Assembly: GCA_033852075.1 (NCBI GenBank)
Contig: JAWSVC010000017.1
Location: forward strand, 54,344-118,343
Source: QZLE01 sp033852075
GTDB taxonomy: Bacteria > Pseudomonadota > Gammaproteobacteria > QZLD01
Direction of reading: 5' to 3'
Length of the DNA stretch: 64,000 bases
The translations under genes and the position numbers were made by a program. Shown in pieces: positions 53,345-62,115 of the stretch. The number at the start of each line of letters is the position of its first letter. Within the stretch, counting starts at the first letter, position 1. Below the pieces are notes generated by a model, which saw only the letters and a list, made by a program, of their open reading frames with translations, was not told the origin of the DNA and ran no database searches.

Positions 53345-54730
53345 TTAACAAAACAATTTTCTTGTAATGGTTTTTTTGAATAAGAATAATACCGTTCTAA
53401 TTCGAGGCCTGAAATAATTATACATATCTTTAAATCTATAATTAATAAAATAAAAAAGTATATATCCTGATATTTGATAGAAAGAAATATGCCATGCCTT
53501 TATCCCGTCAATTTTAATAGAATTACCGCCATAACGATCATAGGAATCCCAATCAACATCACATAATTTATATCCTTCGCTACCTGTCTTTGCCATTTCA
53601 TATACTTGTGTTCCAGGGTAAGGGACCATAATGCCCAAGCCTATTTCAAAAGGATTAATTTTAATTGCTGACTTAATAGTATCGATAATAGTTCTATGAG
53701 TCTCGCCTGGATGCCCGATAATATAATAGCAATGTGTTTTTATTCCCTCTTCTTTGATTATTTGAACTGCATTATATGCTTTTTCAATTGTATAAGGGCG
53801 CCCAATTTTTTGTAAAATGGCATCATTACCTGATTCAATGCCTATTTGTATCAGTATACACCCAGCCTTTTTTGCTTTTTTAATAATAGATCTATCAACT
53901 ATATTAGGATGTACCGCTGCAGTAAAACTTGCCTTTTTTGCAAAATCATTTTCGATTAGGTAATCAAGAATTTCATTTACTTGTTTATTATTATAAAGAA
54001 AGATTTCATCAATTATTTGGACTTTATTAGCTCCATAAATATTTATAGCTTTATTCCACTCTTCAAGAATTGACTCTGTTGATCTCCATCGCACATGTCG
54101 CCCCAATGCTTTTGAACAATATGCACAATTATATGGACATCCTCTACAAGTTGTTAAGTAGTATGTCTTTTGGTGATTTTGCAAAAAAAAATCCCGATTA
54201 TAGTATAGATCAACTGCTGGCTGAGGTGTTTTACTTAAATCAAGATACCCTGCTTGTGGTGTATTATTCACAATATTGTTACCAGACCTATAAGTTAGCC
54301 CATCAATATCAGAATAGTTTTTATTTCCAACCTCTAAATAGTTAACAAGCTTTGTTAATGGTAATTCTCCTTCCCCTGATATCGCAAAATCTAAATCATC
54401 AATTTCTTGTAGTATCTCTTTTGGCATCGCAGTAGCGTGCGGCCCACCTAAGATCGTCCAGATATTCCGCTGAGATTTTTTTAACCACTCGATAATTTTC
54501 CTCGCATTCGGAATTTCATGAGTCATGGCTGTTATGCCAAACACCTGTGCATTACATGTTCCCATCCAGCTAACAATGGCACTAAAATCCATTGAGAGAA
54601 ACGCTGCATCTAAGATATTAACTTCATGCCCTTTTTCTCTTAGATACCCTGCCAGATATGTCAATCCGACCATATGAGATGAAGCCCAGTTAAAACCGTC
54701 ACTATGAGGCTTTATTAAAACAATTTTCAT
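53345..54730 (-). CDS. B12-binding-type radical SAM enzyme
   Basis: This 461-residue protein has an N-terminal cobalamin-binding-like Rossmann domain (about 1-130, with VGLTYLAGYLREKGHEVNIL and LGGPHAT). A radical SAM domain follows with the cluster motif C198-x3-C202-x2-C205 (CPYNCAYC) and IQIGIESGNDAIL. The C-terminal part near the membrane-like YILFYFINYRF is less clear. It lacks the DxHxxG cobalamin ligand motif, as some family members do. Its substrate is unknown; the place in the cluster suggests modification of a sugar, a lipid carrier or a natural product. Confidence 0.88.
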   Translation of the reverse strand: MKIVLIKPHSDGFNWASSHMVGLTYLAGYLREKGHEVNILDAAFLSMDFSAIVSWMGTCNAQVFGITAMTHEIPNARKIIEWLKKSQRNIWTILGGPHATAMPKEILQEIDDLDFAISGEGELPLTKLVNYLEVGNKNYSDIDGLTYRSGNNIVNNTPQAGYLDLSKTPQPAVDLYYNRDFFLQNHQKTYYLTTCRGCPYNCAYCSKALGRHVRWRSTESILEEWNKAINIYGANKVQIIDEIFLYNNKQVNEILDYLIENDFAKKASFTAAVHPNIVDRSIIKKAKKAGCILIQIGIESGNDAILQKIGRPYTIEKAYNAVQIIKEEGIKTHCYYIIGHPGETHRTIIDTIKSAIKINPFEIGLGIMVPYPGTQVYEMAKTGSEGYKLCDVDWDSYDRYGGNSIKIDGIKAWHISFYQISGYILFYFINYRFKDMYNYFRPRIRTVLFLFKKTITRKLFC

Positions 54731-55034
54731 AATATTTTCTATACACTAACATAACTCTACAGCAACTTTGATGCGTTTCTTAGAGACAACACCACATAGA
54801 TCCCCCAATACAAATCCGTGGCATTATGCCTTCGACCATAACAATCAGATACTATCCTGCGATATTTACATTTTTTTTAAACTGAACAAATCATTTTTCC
54901 AATTACTGTATTGCTGTACTTCCCTATTAATCTGTTTGTAATTAATAATTGATATATTAAGACAGCAATAATAGAGTGAATTCCTAACAACATATTTAAA
55001 AAATGGGGCAGCACAAATATGTGCTGTTTAAAAA
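54731..55034. other. Divergent AT-rich gap
   Basis: This 304-base region separates the radical SAM gene (minus) from the methyltransferase gene (plus) and must hold both promoters. I see no gene. A hairpin at 55009-55026 sits directly before the methyltransferase start and is listed separately. Confidence 0.6.
55009..55026 (+). promoter_or_regulatory. Hairpin just before the methyltransferase start
   Basis: CAGCACA, four bases (AATA), TGTGCTG is a perfect seven-base inverted repeat that ends eight bases before the ATG at 55035. No ribosome-binding site is visible between the hairpin and the ATG. Confidence 0.45.
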
Positions 55035-55775
55035 ATGAATCAATTTATTGAAGAAATAATTAATGCTCCACTTTATGGAGAATCAATTAAAGATGTTTCA
55101 ATTTTCTTAAATCCAATAACTAACAAAACAATTTTAGACATTGGCTGCGGAGATGGACAATTGAGTCTTTTTTTTGCTATGCAGGGAGCAAATATTATTG
55201 GCATTGATAAGAGATCATCAGCCTTAAAGAAAGCGACAAATCTTCTAGCAAAATACAGGTTAGATAATCAGACTCAGTTTATTAAAGGCCTTGGCGAACA
55301 ACTTCCTTTAGATGATTCGTCCGTCGATATAATATATTCAAGAAGTACAATTCAATACATGAATAGAGATAAAGCGCTTAATGAATACTTCAGGGTTCTA
55401 AAACCAGATGGCAAAATTGCGCTTATTGAGAATCTGCCGCATAACCCCATTATAAAAATATTTAGGGTAATAAGATCTATTACTAGCTTTTCTATTGAGC
55501 AAAAAAACTATATCAATTCAATCAATGGTTATATCACTCATAAAGAAATTGACGACTACATGAGTCGCTTTGAACATAGTACAAAAAAAGAATTTCATCT
55601 TTTTCGTATGCTATCTATATATCTATCTCGCGCTTTTCAAACTAATCTAGCAATAATTAAATTTGATAACTTTCTTAAATCAGCAGATCGTTTTATTCTT
55701 CAAAATGTGCCAATCACTAAAAGCTTAGCTTGGTTCTGTTCAATATATTGTGAAAAAAAGAAGCAAGATGTTTAG
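55035..55775 (+). CDS. Class I SAM-dependent methyltransferase
   Basis: This 246-residue protein has motif I ILDIGCGDGQLSLFF (residues 33-47), followed by IIGIDKRSSALKKA and later FIKGLGEQLPLDDSSVDIIYSR. These define a Rossmann-fold methyltransferase of the UbiE/Methyltransf_11 type. It probably methylates a sugar or a lipid-carrier unit. It overlaps the next gene by eight bases. Confidence 0.9.
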   Translation: MNQFIEEIINAPLYGESIKDVSIFLNPITNKTILDIGCGDGQLSLFFAMQGANIIGIDKRSSALKKATNLLAKYRLDNQTQFIKGLGEQLPLDDSSVDIIYSRSTIQYMNRDKALNEYFRVLKPDGKIALIENLPHNPIIKIFRVIRSITSFSIEQKNYINSINGYITHKEIDDYMSRFEHSTKKEFHLFRMLSIYLSRAFQTNLAIIKFDNFLKSADRFILQNVPITKSLAWFCSIYCEKKKQDV

Positions 55776-57075
55776 GCAAATTACAAAAATATCTTCAACA
55801 GCCATTCCAATAACCAGAAATTTCTTTTCTGAAAAACGTGTATTATTTCGTTTATTGAAATTTCCCTACGCAATAAAACAAATCATTAAAAATAAAAAAA
55901 CCTGTGAGTTATTATCCTTTATATATTGGGAAATATGTTACTGGCTTGGTTTATTTGAGAAAATTACGTTCACTAATACCCCACCAGTTCTAATAAACTC
56001 ATTTGGTGATAAAAATCGCATATTGCTGCTTGAAAATGAGAGTTTCAGAATCCGTATTTCTGACTTACAGTGGAAAATGAGGTTTCAATGTAATGGTAAT
56101 AAAAACATCGGCTGTTTACACTCAAATCCTTGCCAATTAGTTTGTATAGACAACACTGATGAAATTGTATGGAGTAAAAAATTTTCGCACGAACTATTAT
56201 CCCTTCATGTAAATAGCATTGGAACAGTTATAGTCTGCCTCGCAAATGGTCAAATTTTCTGCAGCGAAGACAACGGTAATTCATTTTTAAATACATTGAC
56301 GCTAACGCATGAAGACTGTTATTTCAGATTTGAGTTTGGCATAACTGAAACTCCAGATGGCATTATAATTATTGGAGAATATGGTAACCTCCAAAAAAAA
56401 GGGCGTTTTTCTTCAGTCGCCAATATTTACTTCAGCATAGATAATGGCAACTCATGGAAATTTACTAATCATTTAATTAAACAGGGGGTTAATAAACACA
56501 TTCATTTAGTTAAATATAGCGACATAATAAATCAGCTAATTCTAACAGATGGCGATAATCGAAAAAAAATGTGGTGCTGCCATCAAGATGATTTGATTGG
56601 GCATACAAAAGAGCCTGAAATTAAAATGTTTAATAAAAAACACATACGCCTTGGAGGATTTACATCTTTTCTTGAGCACAATAACAAGGCTATCTTTGGT
56701 ACTGACTATAATGGTGGAACTAATTTCATAGTTACTACAAATAGCTATATCACATTTAATAAATTAGTTATTCCTGATCCTTATCGTAGATGCCCAGTAT
56801 ATGCATTGAAAAAAAGGCGCTCTCAAAATGGGATTGAAATTTGGGCGAACCTTCATAATTCAACTATTACCAATTCTAAAAGTTTAGTTATGGTTTCAAG
56901 AGATAATGGCCAAAGCTGGATAAGAGTTTTTGAATATTGCGGGCATAACAATCGTGTTCATTTTGTTTCAAATTCTAACAAAATCGAAAATTCAATTGTC
57001 ATATGTATAACAGAATTATCTAACTCTCCTGGAGAATCTGAAAAACCTTTAATTACATATGAGATAACCGACTAA
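55768..57075 (+). CDS. BNR/sialidase-fold protein of unknown function (paralogue B)
   Basis: This 435-residue protein has at least three Asp-boxes (SEDNGNSFL, SIDNGNSWK, SRDNGQSWI), typical of a six- or seven-blade beta-propeller. It is a paralogue of the protein at 45739-46773, with matching GEYGN, KHIH and LTDGD elements. No signal peptide is visible. The start codon could be the GTG at 55750 or the ATG used here. It directly follows the methyltransferase. Its use, perhaps recognising the glycan, is unknown. Confidence 0.75.
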   Translation: MFRQITKISSTAIPITRNFFSEKRVLFRLLKFPYAIKQIIKNKKTCELLSFIYWEICYWLGLFEKITFTNTPPVLINSFGDKNRILLLENESFRIRISDLQWKMRFQCNGNKNIGCLHSNPCQLVCIDNTDEIVWSKKFSHELLSLHVNSIGTVIVCLANGQIFCSEDNGNSFLNTLTLTHEDCYFRFEFGITETPDGIIIIGEYGNLQKKGRFSSVANIYFSIDNGNSWKFTNHLIKQGVNKHIHLVKYSDIINQLILTDGDNRKKMWCCHQDDLIGHTKEPEIKMFNKKHIRLGGFTSFLEHNNKAIFGTDYNGGTNFIVTTNSYITFNKLVIPDPYRRCPVYALKKRRSQNGIEIWANLHNSTITNSKSLVMVSRDNGQSWIRVFEYCGHNNRVHFVSNSNKIENSIVICITELSNSPGESEKPLITYEITD

Positions 57076-57258
57076 TTACTTTCCTTATATACTTTGCAGT
57101 AAAAGAAAGAACTGATAATGGAATTAGGCTAAAATTAAGGATAATATCGACTGACAGCAAAAGCTGACATATATTTAGCTCCTATTTTATCATGCGTAAC
57201 CTTAAATGATATTAAATGCAAATTGATAACTTTGGAAAAACTTATTTATGTAGGTGTG

Positions 57259-57898
57259 ATGAAAAAGTTAACCTGTTTTAAATCATACGATATAAGAGGC
57301 AAACTCGGAGAAGAGCTTGATTCAAGTATAGCTTACCGCATTGGCCGAGCATTTGCGGAGTATCTAAAGCCTAAGGCTGTTGTTGTTGGCGGAGATGTAA
57401 GAGCAACAAGTGAAGAATTAAAGTTAGCTCTTGCTGAAGGTTTGATGGATTCAGGTGTTAACGCAATTGATATTGGAATGGTTGGTACTGAAGAGATATA
57501 TTTTGCGACTAAACACCTCAAAGCTGACGGGGGTATTGAGGTTACCGCAAGCCATAATCCTATTGACTATAATGGGATGAAATTTGTACGTGAAGAATCA
57601 AAACCTATAAGTGGCGATACTGGTCTAAAAGAAATTCAAAAACTGGCAGAAGAAAACATATTTTCAGCTATTAAAATAAAAGGCCAGTTAACTAAGCAAT
57701 CAATATTAAATGAATACGTTGATCACCTGCTCACTTATATAGATATTAAAGAATTACAACCAATGAAAATCGTTGTTAACTCTGGAAATGGTGCAGCAGG
57801 CCATGTGATTGATGAAATCGAGGCTCGGCTAACAAAAGCGAATATTCCGATTGAGTTTATTAAAGTTTTTCATAATCCAGACCCAACCTTTCCTAACT
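57259..57898 (+). pseudogene. Phosphomannomutase/phosphoglucomutase, truncated
   Basis: The N-terminal 213 or so residues match CpsG/ManB/AlgC enzymes. They include KSYDIRG, the active-site serine loop TASHNPIDYNGMKF and VVNSGNGAAGHV. The match breaks at about FHNPDPTFPN (near 57898). From there the reading frame continues 43 codons into antisense of an IS30 remnant and stops at 58029. The metal loop DGDxDR and sugar-binding parts are gone, so the enzyme cannot work. The intact enzyme must be elsewhere. AGG lies four bases before the ATG at 57259; an earlier in-frame TTG is rejected. Confidence 0.88.
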
Positions 57899-58095
57899 GT
57901 AGCATGACGCTCTTGCGCCTTGTTATTAGCCTGTTTATGCCTATAGCCCTTCTTGCCTTTGTTGCGATTAATCTCTCTGGATATTGTGCTTTGACTCCTT
58001 CCAAGATTATTGGCAATTTCTGCTTTTGATTTACCACATTCCAATGAAATTTCTATATAATGTCTTTCTTCAAGACTCAGGTGTTTGTAGCTCAT
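57899..58095 (-). pseudogene. IS30-family transposase, N-terminal remnant
   Basis: From the ATG at 58095 the minus strand encodes MSYKHLSLEERHYIEI, then AEIANNLGRSQSTISREI and NRNKGKKGYRHKQANNKAQE. This is the typical IS30 N-terminal helix-turn-helix and its following basic segment (about 65 residues). The frame then runs into antisense of the phosphomannomutase, so the DDE catalytic domain is missing. The rest of the element was lost together with the 3' half of the mutase gene. Confidence 0.88.
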
Positions 58096-58212
58096 AGTAG
58101 CCTCTGCTTGTTGGTTTCGAAGCCTTGCATTGTAACCCTGAGTCTTGTTTAAATAACAGGGTTAATGCTTAGCTTCTTTCAGAGGTTATGCACTTATTAT
58201 ACGAATCCGCCT
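57899..58212 (-). mobile_element. IS30-family insertion sequence remnant
   Basis: The remnant holds the transposase N-terminus and upstream DNA. GCATT-G-TAACCCTG and CAGGGTTAATGC (about 58128-58165) form a hairpin often seen ahead of transposase genes. The outer end is uncertain; I place it near the TGCACTTATTATACGAATCC-like stretch around 58186-58212. The other end and any target duplication are lost. Confidence 0.6.
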
Positions 58213-58240
58213 CTGCTAACTTTAAATTTGATGACTTTGA

Positions 58241-59128
58241 ATGAAAACGACTATTAAGCGCATATTTTTTCTTTTTCTGTTGCTATTAATCTCAATTGGA
58301 ATTGTTTACGGGCATCTATACCATGCAAACAACAAATTAGCATCACTCCCACCTAATACTGAATATATTCAAAGTCGCGATGCTGCAAAGTCATGGATTA
58401 TTACAAACCAAGAAGAGATATTATCCGACCATAATCCCATGCTGTGGTGGATGATTAAGCAAAGCATCATAAATTCAAAAGATGAAGATTTGGAAAAGCT
58501 ATATCAGACCTATGCAACAAACTTCCAGAATAAATTTCCAACCAGCGCCTGGAATACGCTCATAGATCAAAACAGATATTTCAGGGTAAATCTTGATGAA
58601 GTTTTGCAATACCCGGACTATAACCAACATATTATCTATGGTCTTACGTGTAATAGAGATCTCGCTGAATTTGATATCATAGCTGCACAAAACCAAGTTA
58701 ACTTCTGCGATACTTATCACCCAATAAGTCCGGCATGCACAACCCATCAAATGATGGGAATCTTTTTTGCTCAGGAAAATAACTGCTTACCTAGATATGA
58801 GGCAGATCAGCTGATGTCATCTCTTAAGAACATCGTCATTACTCAGCTCGAATATGACCCCAGACTGGTTGATGTTTATTTACAGCGCGTATTGATGCTA
58901 CTGCTAACAAATGCTAGAGATGATATACAGCCAATTTGGATTAAACGCATACTTGATGCTCAGTTAGAAGATGGTGGTTGGAGTGATTTCGACGGTTTGA
59001 TTAATACGGGAAATGGCAACCAAATAGGGTTTACCAAAAGGTCTCTTGGAATAAGAACCCCTGCATCGGATTTTCATGCTACAGCCCAGGGACTATTGAT
59101 CTTTTCTTTACTAGCCAGCTCCAAATAA
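58241..59128 (+). CDS. Membrane-anchored unknown protein with a squalene-cyclase-like repeat
   Basis: This 295-residue protein has an N-terminal membrane anchor (KRIFFLFLLLLISIGIVYG) and a helical, periplasmic main part. ILDAQLEDGGWSDFDGL is close to the QxxxGxW repeat found in alpha/alpha toroids of prenyltransferases and squalene cyclases. Several cysteines (NFCDTYHPISPACTTH) may form disulfides. No catalytic acid motif (DxDD) is seen, so enzyme activity is unsupported. It lies between the IS remnant and the exosortase operon. Confidence 0.65.
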   Translation: MKTTIKRIFFLFLLLLISIGIVYGHLYHANNKLASLPPNTEYIQSRDAAKSWIITNQEEILSDHNPMLWWMIKQSIINSKDEDLEKLYQTYATNFQNKFPTSAWNTLIDQNRYFRVNLDEVLQYPDYNQHIIYGLTCNRDLAEFDIIAAQNQVNFCDTYHPISPACTTHQMMGIFFAQENNCLPRYEADQLMSSLKNIVITQLEYDPRLVDVYLQRVLMLLLTNARDDIQPIWIKRILDAQLEDGGWSDFDGLINTGNGNQIGFTKRSLGIRTPASDFHATAQGLLIFSLLASSK

Positions 59129-59165
59129 CCCTTAAAGTCAACTACGTATGCATAGCGAATACTAA

Positions 59166-59260
59166 GTGTAATCGTAACAGATTACACCTGTATTATTCCT
59201 GTAACAGTGCCAATGTATATTCAGCTCCCCAGCATAAGATAATGCCTTATGCGCTGTTAC
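59166..59260 (+). promoter_or_regulatory. Palindrome-rich promoter region of the exosortase operon
   Basis: GTGTAATC, six bases, GATTACAC (59166-59187) is a perfect operator-like inverted repeat. GTAACAG occurs at 59174-59180 and 59211-59217 and is matched by CTGTTAC at 59254-59260. GCATAAG / CTTATGC (59232-59252) nests within. All lie 28-123 bases before the glycosyltransferase start, so a dimeric regulator is likely. Confidence 0.6.
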
Positions 59261-59288
59261 AACCGAATAATGCAAGTAGTGACACAAT

Positions 59289-60503
59289 ATGCATATATTA
59301 TTTTTAAGCCATTATTTTCCACCGGAAGTTAATGCACCAGCAACAAGAACATACGAACACTGTCGCCATTGGGTGGAAGCAGGGCATAAAGTAACGGTAG
59401 TTACCTGCGTACCAAATCACCCCCAAGGTAAAATTTATCCTGGCTTCAAAAATCGCTTATATCAAAAAGAGATTGTGGATGGAATTGAGGTTATCAGATT
59501 GTGGACCTATATCACCGCAAACGAGGGCTTTTTAAAGCGTACTCTCAACTATGTTCTTTATATGATTGCGGTTATTATGGCTCTGCCTTTTTTACCAAAA
59601 GCCAATATCGTTGTATCCACATCACCACAGTTCTTTTGTGGACTGGCAGGTTTTTTCTATAGCTTTTTCAAGCGCACACGCTGGGTTCTTGAAATTAGGG
59701 ATCTATGGCCTGAATCAATTATAGCTGTAGGTGCTATAACCAATAAAAAAATTATAAAAGCCCTGGAATGGGTAGAAAGGTTTGCATATCGCAGGTGTAA
59801 TAAAATAGTGTGCGTAACTGATGCCTTCAAAAAATACATCTCAGGTAAAGGGATTGCCCCTGATAAAATTGAAGTGATTAAAAACGGGGTTGATCTCCAA
59901 CTTTTTTCTGAATTTTCTGGCGAAAATGAGCTCGCAAAAGAGCACAAATTAACGGATAAGTTTGTTGCCTCATACGTCGGTACGCATGGAATGGCACACC
60001 ACCTGGAAACAGTTCTTGAGGCTGCAAACCTATTACGCGACCGTGATGACATTATTTTTATATTGGTTGGTGATGGGGCTGAACGTAACAGACTATTATC
60101 CCTTAAAGAAGAGATGCAATTAAATAATGTCTTAATGCTAGGTCAAATGCCCAAGGCACGCATGCCCGAAGTGTGGGATCTTTCTGATGCTAGCTTAGTT
60201 TTATTAAAAAAATCAGATCTGTTTAAGACTGTAATACCTTCCAAAATTTTTGAAAGTATGGCAATGCGCAAGCCTATAGTTTTAGGTGTCGAAGGTGAAG
60301 TAAAAGAGATTATCGAAAATGCTGAATGCGGAATTTGCATTGAACCAGAAAATGCACAACAGCTCGCAGATGCTCTAACAAAGCTAGCTGATGATGCAGA
60401 GCTACATAAAAACAAAGGCGATAACGGAAGACGTTATGTTGAAAACTACTTTGATCGCAAAGTTCTCGCCAATAATTACGTCGATGTTTTTGACGCGCTT
60501 TAG
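59289..60503 (+). CDS. WbuB/WcaI-like GT4 glycosyltransferase
   Basis: This 404-residue enzyme starts HILFLSHYFPPEVNAPATRTYE, the usual opening of WbuB-type transferases. It continues with HRHPQGKIY-like VPNHPQGKIYPGF, VLEIRDLWPESI and FKTVIPSKIFESMAMRKPI. It should transfer a hexosamine (fucosamine in O-antigen WbuB) to a lipid-linked acceptor. It begins the operon with the exosortase (19-base gap) and the WecA-like gene. Confidence 0.9.
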   Translation: MHILFLSHYFPPEVNAPATRTYEHCRHWVEAGHKVTVVTCVPNHPQGKIYPGFKNRLYQKEIVDGIEVIRLWTYITANEGFLKRTLNYVLYMIAVIMALPFLPKANIVVSTSPQFFCGLAGFFYSFFKRTRWVLEIRDLWPESIIAVGAITNKKIIKALEWVERFAYRRCNKIVCVTDAFKKYISGKGIAPDKIEVIKNGVDLQLFSEFSGENELAKEHKLTDKFVASYVGTHGMAHHLETVLEAANLLRDRDDIIFILVGDGAERNRLLSLKEEMQLNNVLMLGQMPKARMPEVWDLSDASLVLLKKSDLFKTVIPSKIFESMAMRKPIVLGVEGEVKEIIENAECGICIEPENAQQLADALTKLADDAELHKNKGDNGRRYVENYFDRKVLANNYVDVFDAL

Positions 60504-60522
60504 TTAATTTTGAGGTCCTTTA

Positions 60523-62103
60523 ATGAGTAACAATCATATACAAATATCTATCTGGAAAGAACCAACCTGGCTTTGGGCAGCATGGGCAGCATTATTTGCG
60601 GCTCTTTTCATTCCATTCTATGAAGGCCTAGAATACATGTACGGTCGCTGGATGGTAAAGGAAGAATATAGCCATGCTCCACTAATCCCATTAATAGCTA
60701 CATTTCTCATTTGGCAAAAAAAGGATCAGCTGGAACAATTACCCTTTACTGGATCGATCTTAGGGGTTATGACCCTAATTGGCGGTATCTTTTTATATGC
60801 TATTGGAGAGCTTTCTTCATTATATGTGGTTATTGAGTATTCATTCGTTGTTGTCGTAATTAGCCTATTTTACACCGTTATGGGGTGGAGGGCCTTTAAG
60901 CATATTGCCATACCGTTGCTGATTCTGTTTTTAATGATCCCTTTACCAAATTTCCTTTACAACAACCTTTCCAGCAAACTACAGCTAATTTCATCGCAGA
61001 TTGGTGTTGGATTTATCCGCCTGTTTGATATTACAGTATTTCTTGAAGGTAACGTAATCGACCTGGGTAGTTATCAGCTTCAGGTAGTCGAGGCTTGTAA
61101 CGGGCTGCGTTATCTATTCCCACTTATGGCTCTTGGTTTCATTATGGCCTATTTCTACAAAACTGCTCTCTGGAAAAGAGTGCTGGTATTTATTACCACT
61201 ATTCCTCTTACCGTGATCATGAACAGCATCCGTATCGGAATTATTGGTGTTACCGTAGAGTACTGGGGACAAGAGATGGCTGAAGGGTTCCTGCACGATT
61301 TTGAGGGTTGGATCGTATTTATGATCTGTGCAGCTCTTTTATTTTCCGAGATGTGGGTATTGGTAAAGCTTAGTAAAGATAAGCGTCCCTTCCGCGAGGT
61401 GTTTGGTCTTGAATTCCCTGAGCCAACTCCGCGAGGTGCTACTATAATCAAGCGCAGTGTCAATACACCATTTATTGCATCAATCGCGCTGGTAGTATTT
61501 ATGGTTGTTGGGTCTTCCATTATTACAGAAAGGGAAGAGGAAATTCCTGAGCGCAAATATTTTAATGAATATCCAACCACTCTTTCTGACTGGAAAGGAA
61601 ATCGCGGTAGCCTGGAACAGATGTATATCGATACACTCAAGTTCGAAGACTACATCATTGCTGATTATAAAAATCGTAACAATGATCTCGTAAACTTTTA
61701 TGTGGCTTACTATGATTCACAGCGCAAAGGAGAATCAGTGCATTCGCCCCGTTCATGTATCCCTGGTAGTGGCTTGCGTATCGAGAGCCTAAAACAATAT
61801 GATGTGCCCGGAGTAAACATCTCTGGCAAACAACTTAAAGTTAATCGAGCCATAATTAAAGAGGGGGATAAAACCTCTCTAATTTACTACTGGTTCCAGC
61901 AGCGTGGTCGCTCAATTACTAATGAGTATATGGTGAAATGGTGGCTATTCTGGGATGCGTTAACCAAGAATAGATCGGATGGTTCATTAGTACGACTAAC
62001 AACCATGGTGCCTCCTGGTTCAACTCCAGAAGAAGCTGATAAGGTGCTAACTGAATTTGCCAAGGATATATCAGGCACTCTAAGCGAATACATTCCTGAT
62101 TAG
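60523..62103 (+). CDS. xrtD: Exosortase-EpsI fusion (exosortase D type)
   Basis: This 526-residue membrane protease sorts proteins with C-terminal VPLPA/PEP tails. Residues about 15-280 form the EpsH part with the triad C192 (VEACNGLRY), R237 (MNSIRIGI) and H258 (FLHDFEG). Residues about 330-520 are an EpsI/DUF3485 domain with HSPRSCIPGSGLRIES. This fusion and the VPVPA/VPLPA clients in the window match exosortase D; an exosortase A with a fused EpsI is the alternative. It is the second gene of its operon. EpsI's role in tail or polysaccharide handling is inferred. Confidence 0.9.
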   Translation: MSNNHIQISIWKEPTWLWAAWAALFAALFIPFYEGLEYMYGRWMVKEEYSHAPLIPLIATFLIWQKKDQLEQLPFTGSILGVMTLIGGIFLYAIGELSSLYVVIEYSFVVVVISLFYTVMGWRAFKHIAIPLLILFLMIPLPNFLYNNLSSKLQLISSQIGVGFIRLFDITVFLEGNVIDLGSYQLQVVEACNGLRYLFPLMALGFIMAYFYKTALWKRVLVFITTIPLTVIMNSIRIGIIGVTVEYWGQEMAEGFLHDFEGWIVFMICAALLFSEMWVLVKLSKDKRPFREVFGLEFPEPTPRGATIIKRSVNTPFIASIALVVFMVVGSSIITEREEEIPERKYFNEYPTTLSDWKGNRGSLEQMYIDTLKFEDYIIADYKNRNNDLVNFYVAYYDSQRKGESVHSPRSCIPGSGLRIESLKQYDVPGVNISGKQLKVNRAIIKEGDKTSLIYYWFQQRGRSITNEYMVKWWLFWDALTKNRSDGSLVRLTTMVPPGSTPEEADKVLTEFAKDISGTLSEYIPD

Positions 62104-62115
62104 GAGAGCTCTTAG

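Noticed and set aside
57899..58029. C-terminal 43 codons of the mutase reading frame
   Set aside because: This stretch is antisense of the IS30 transposase, not a real domain.
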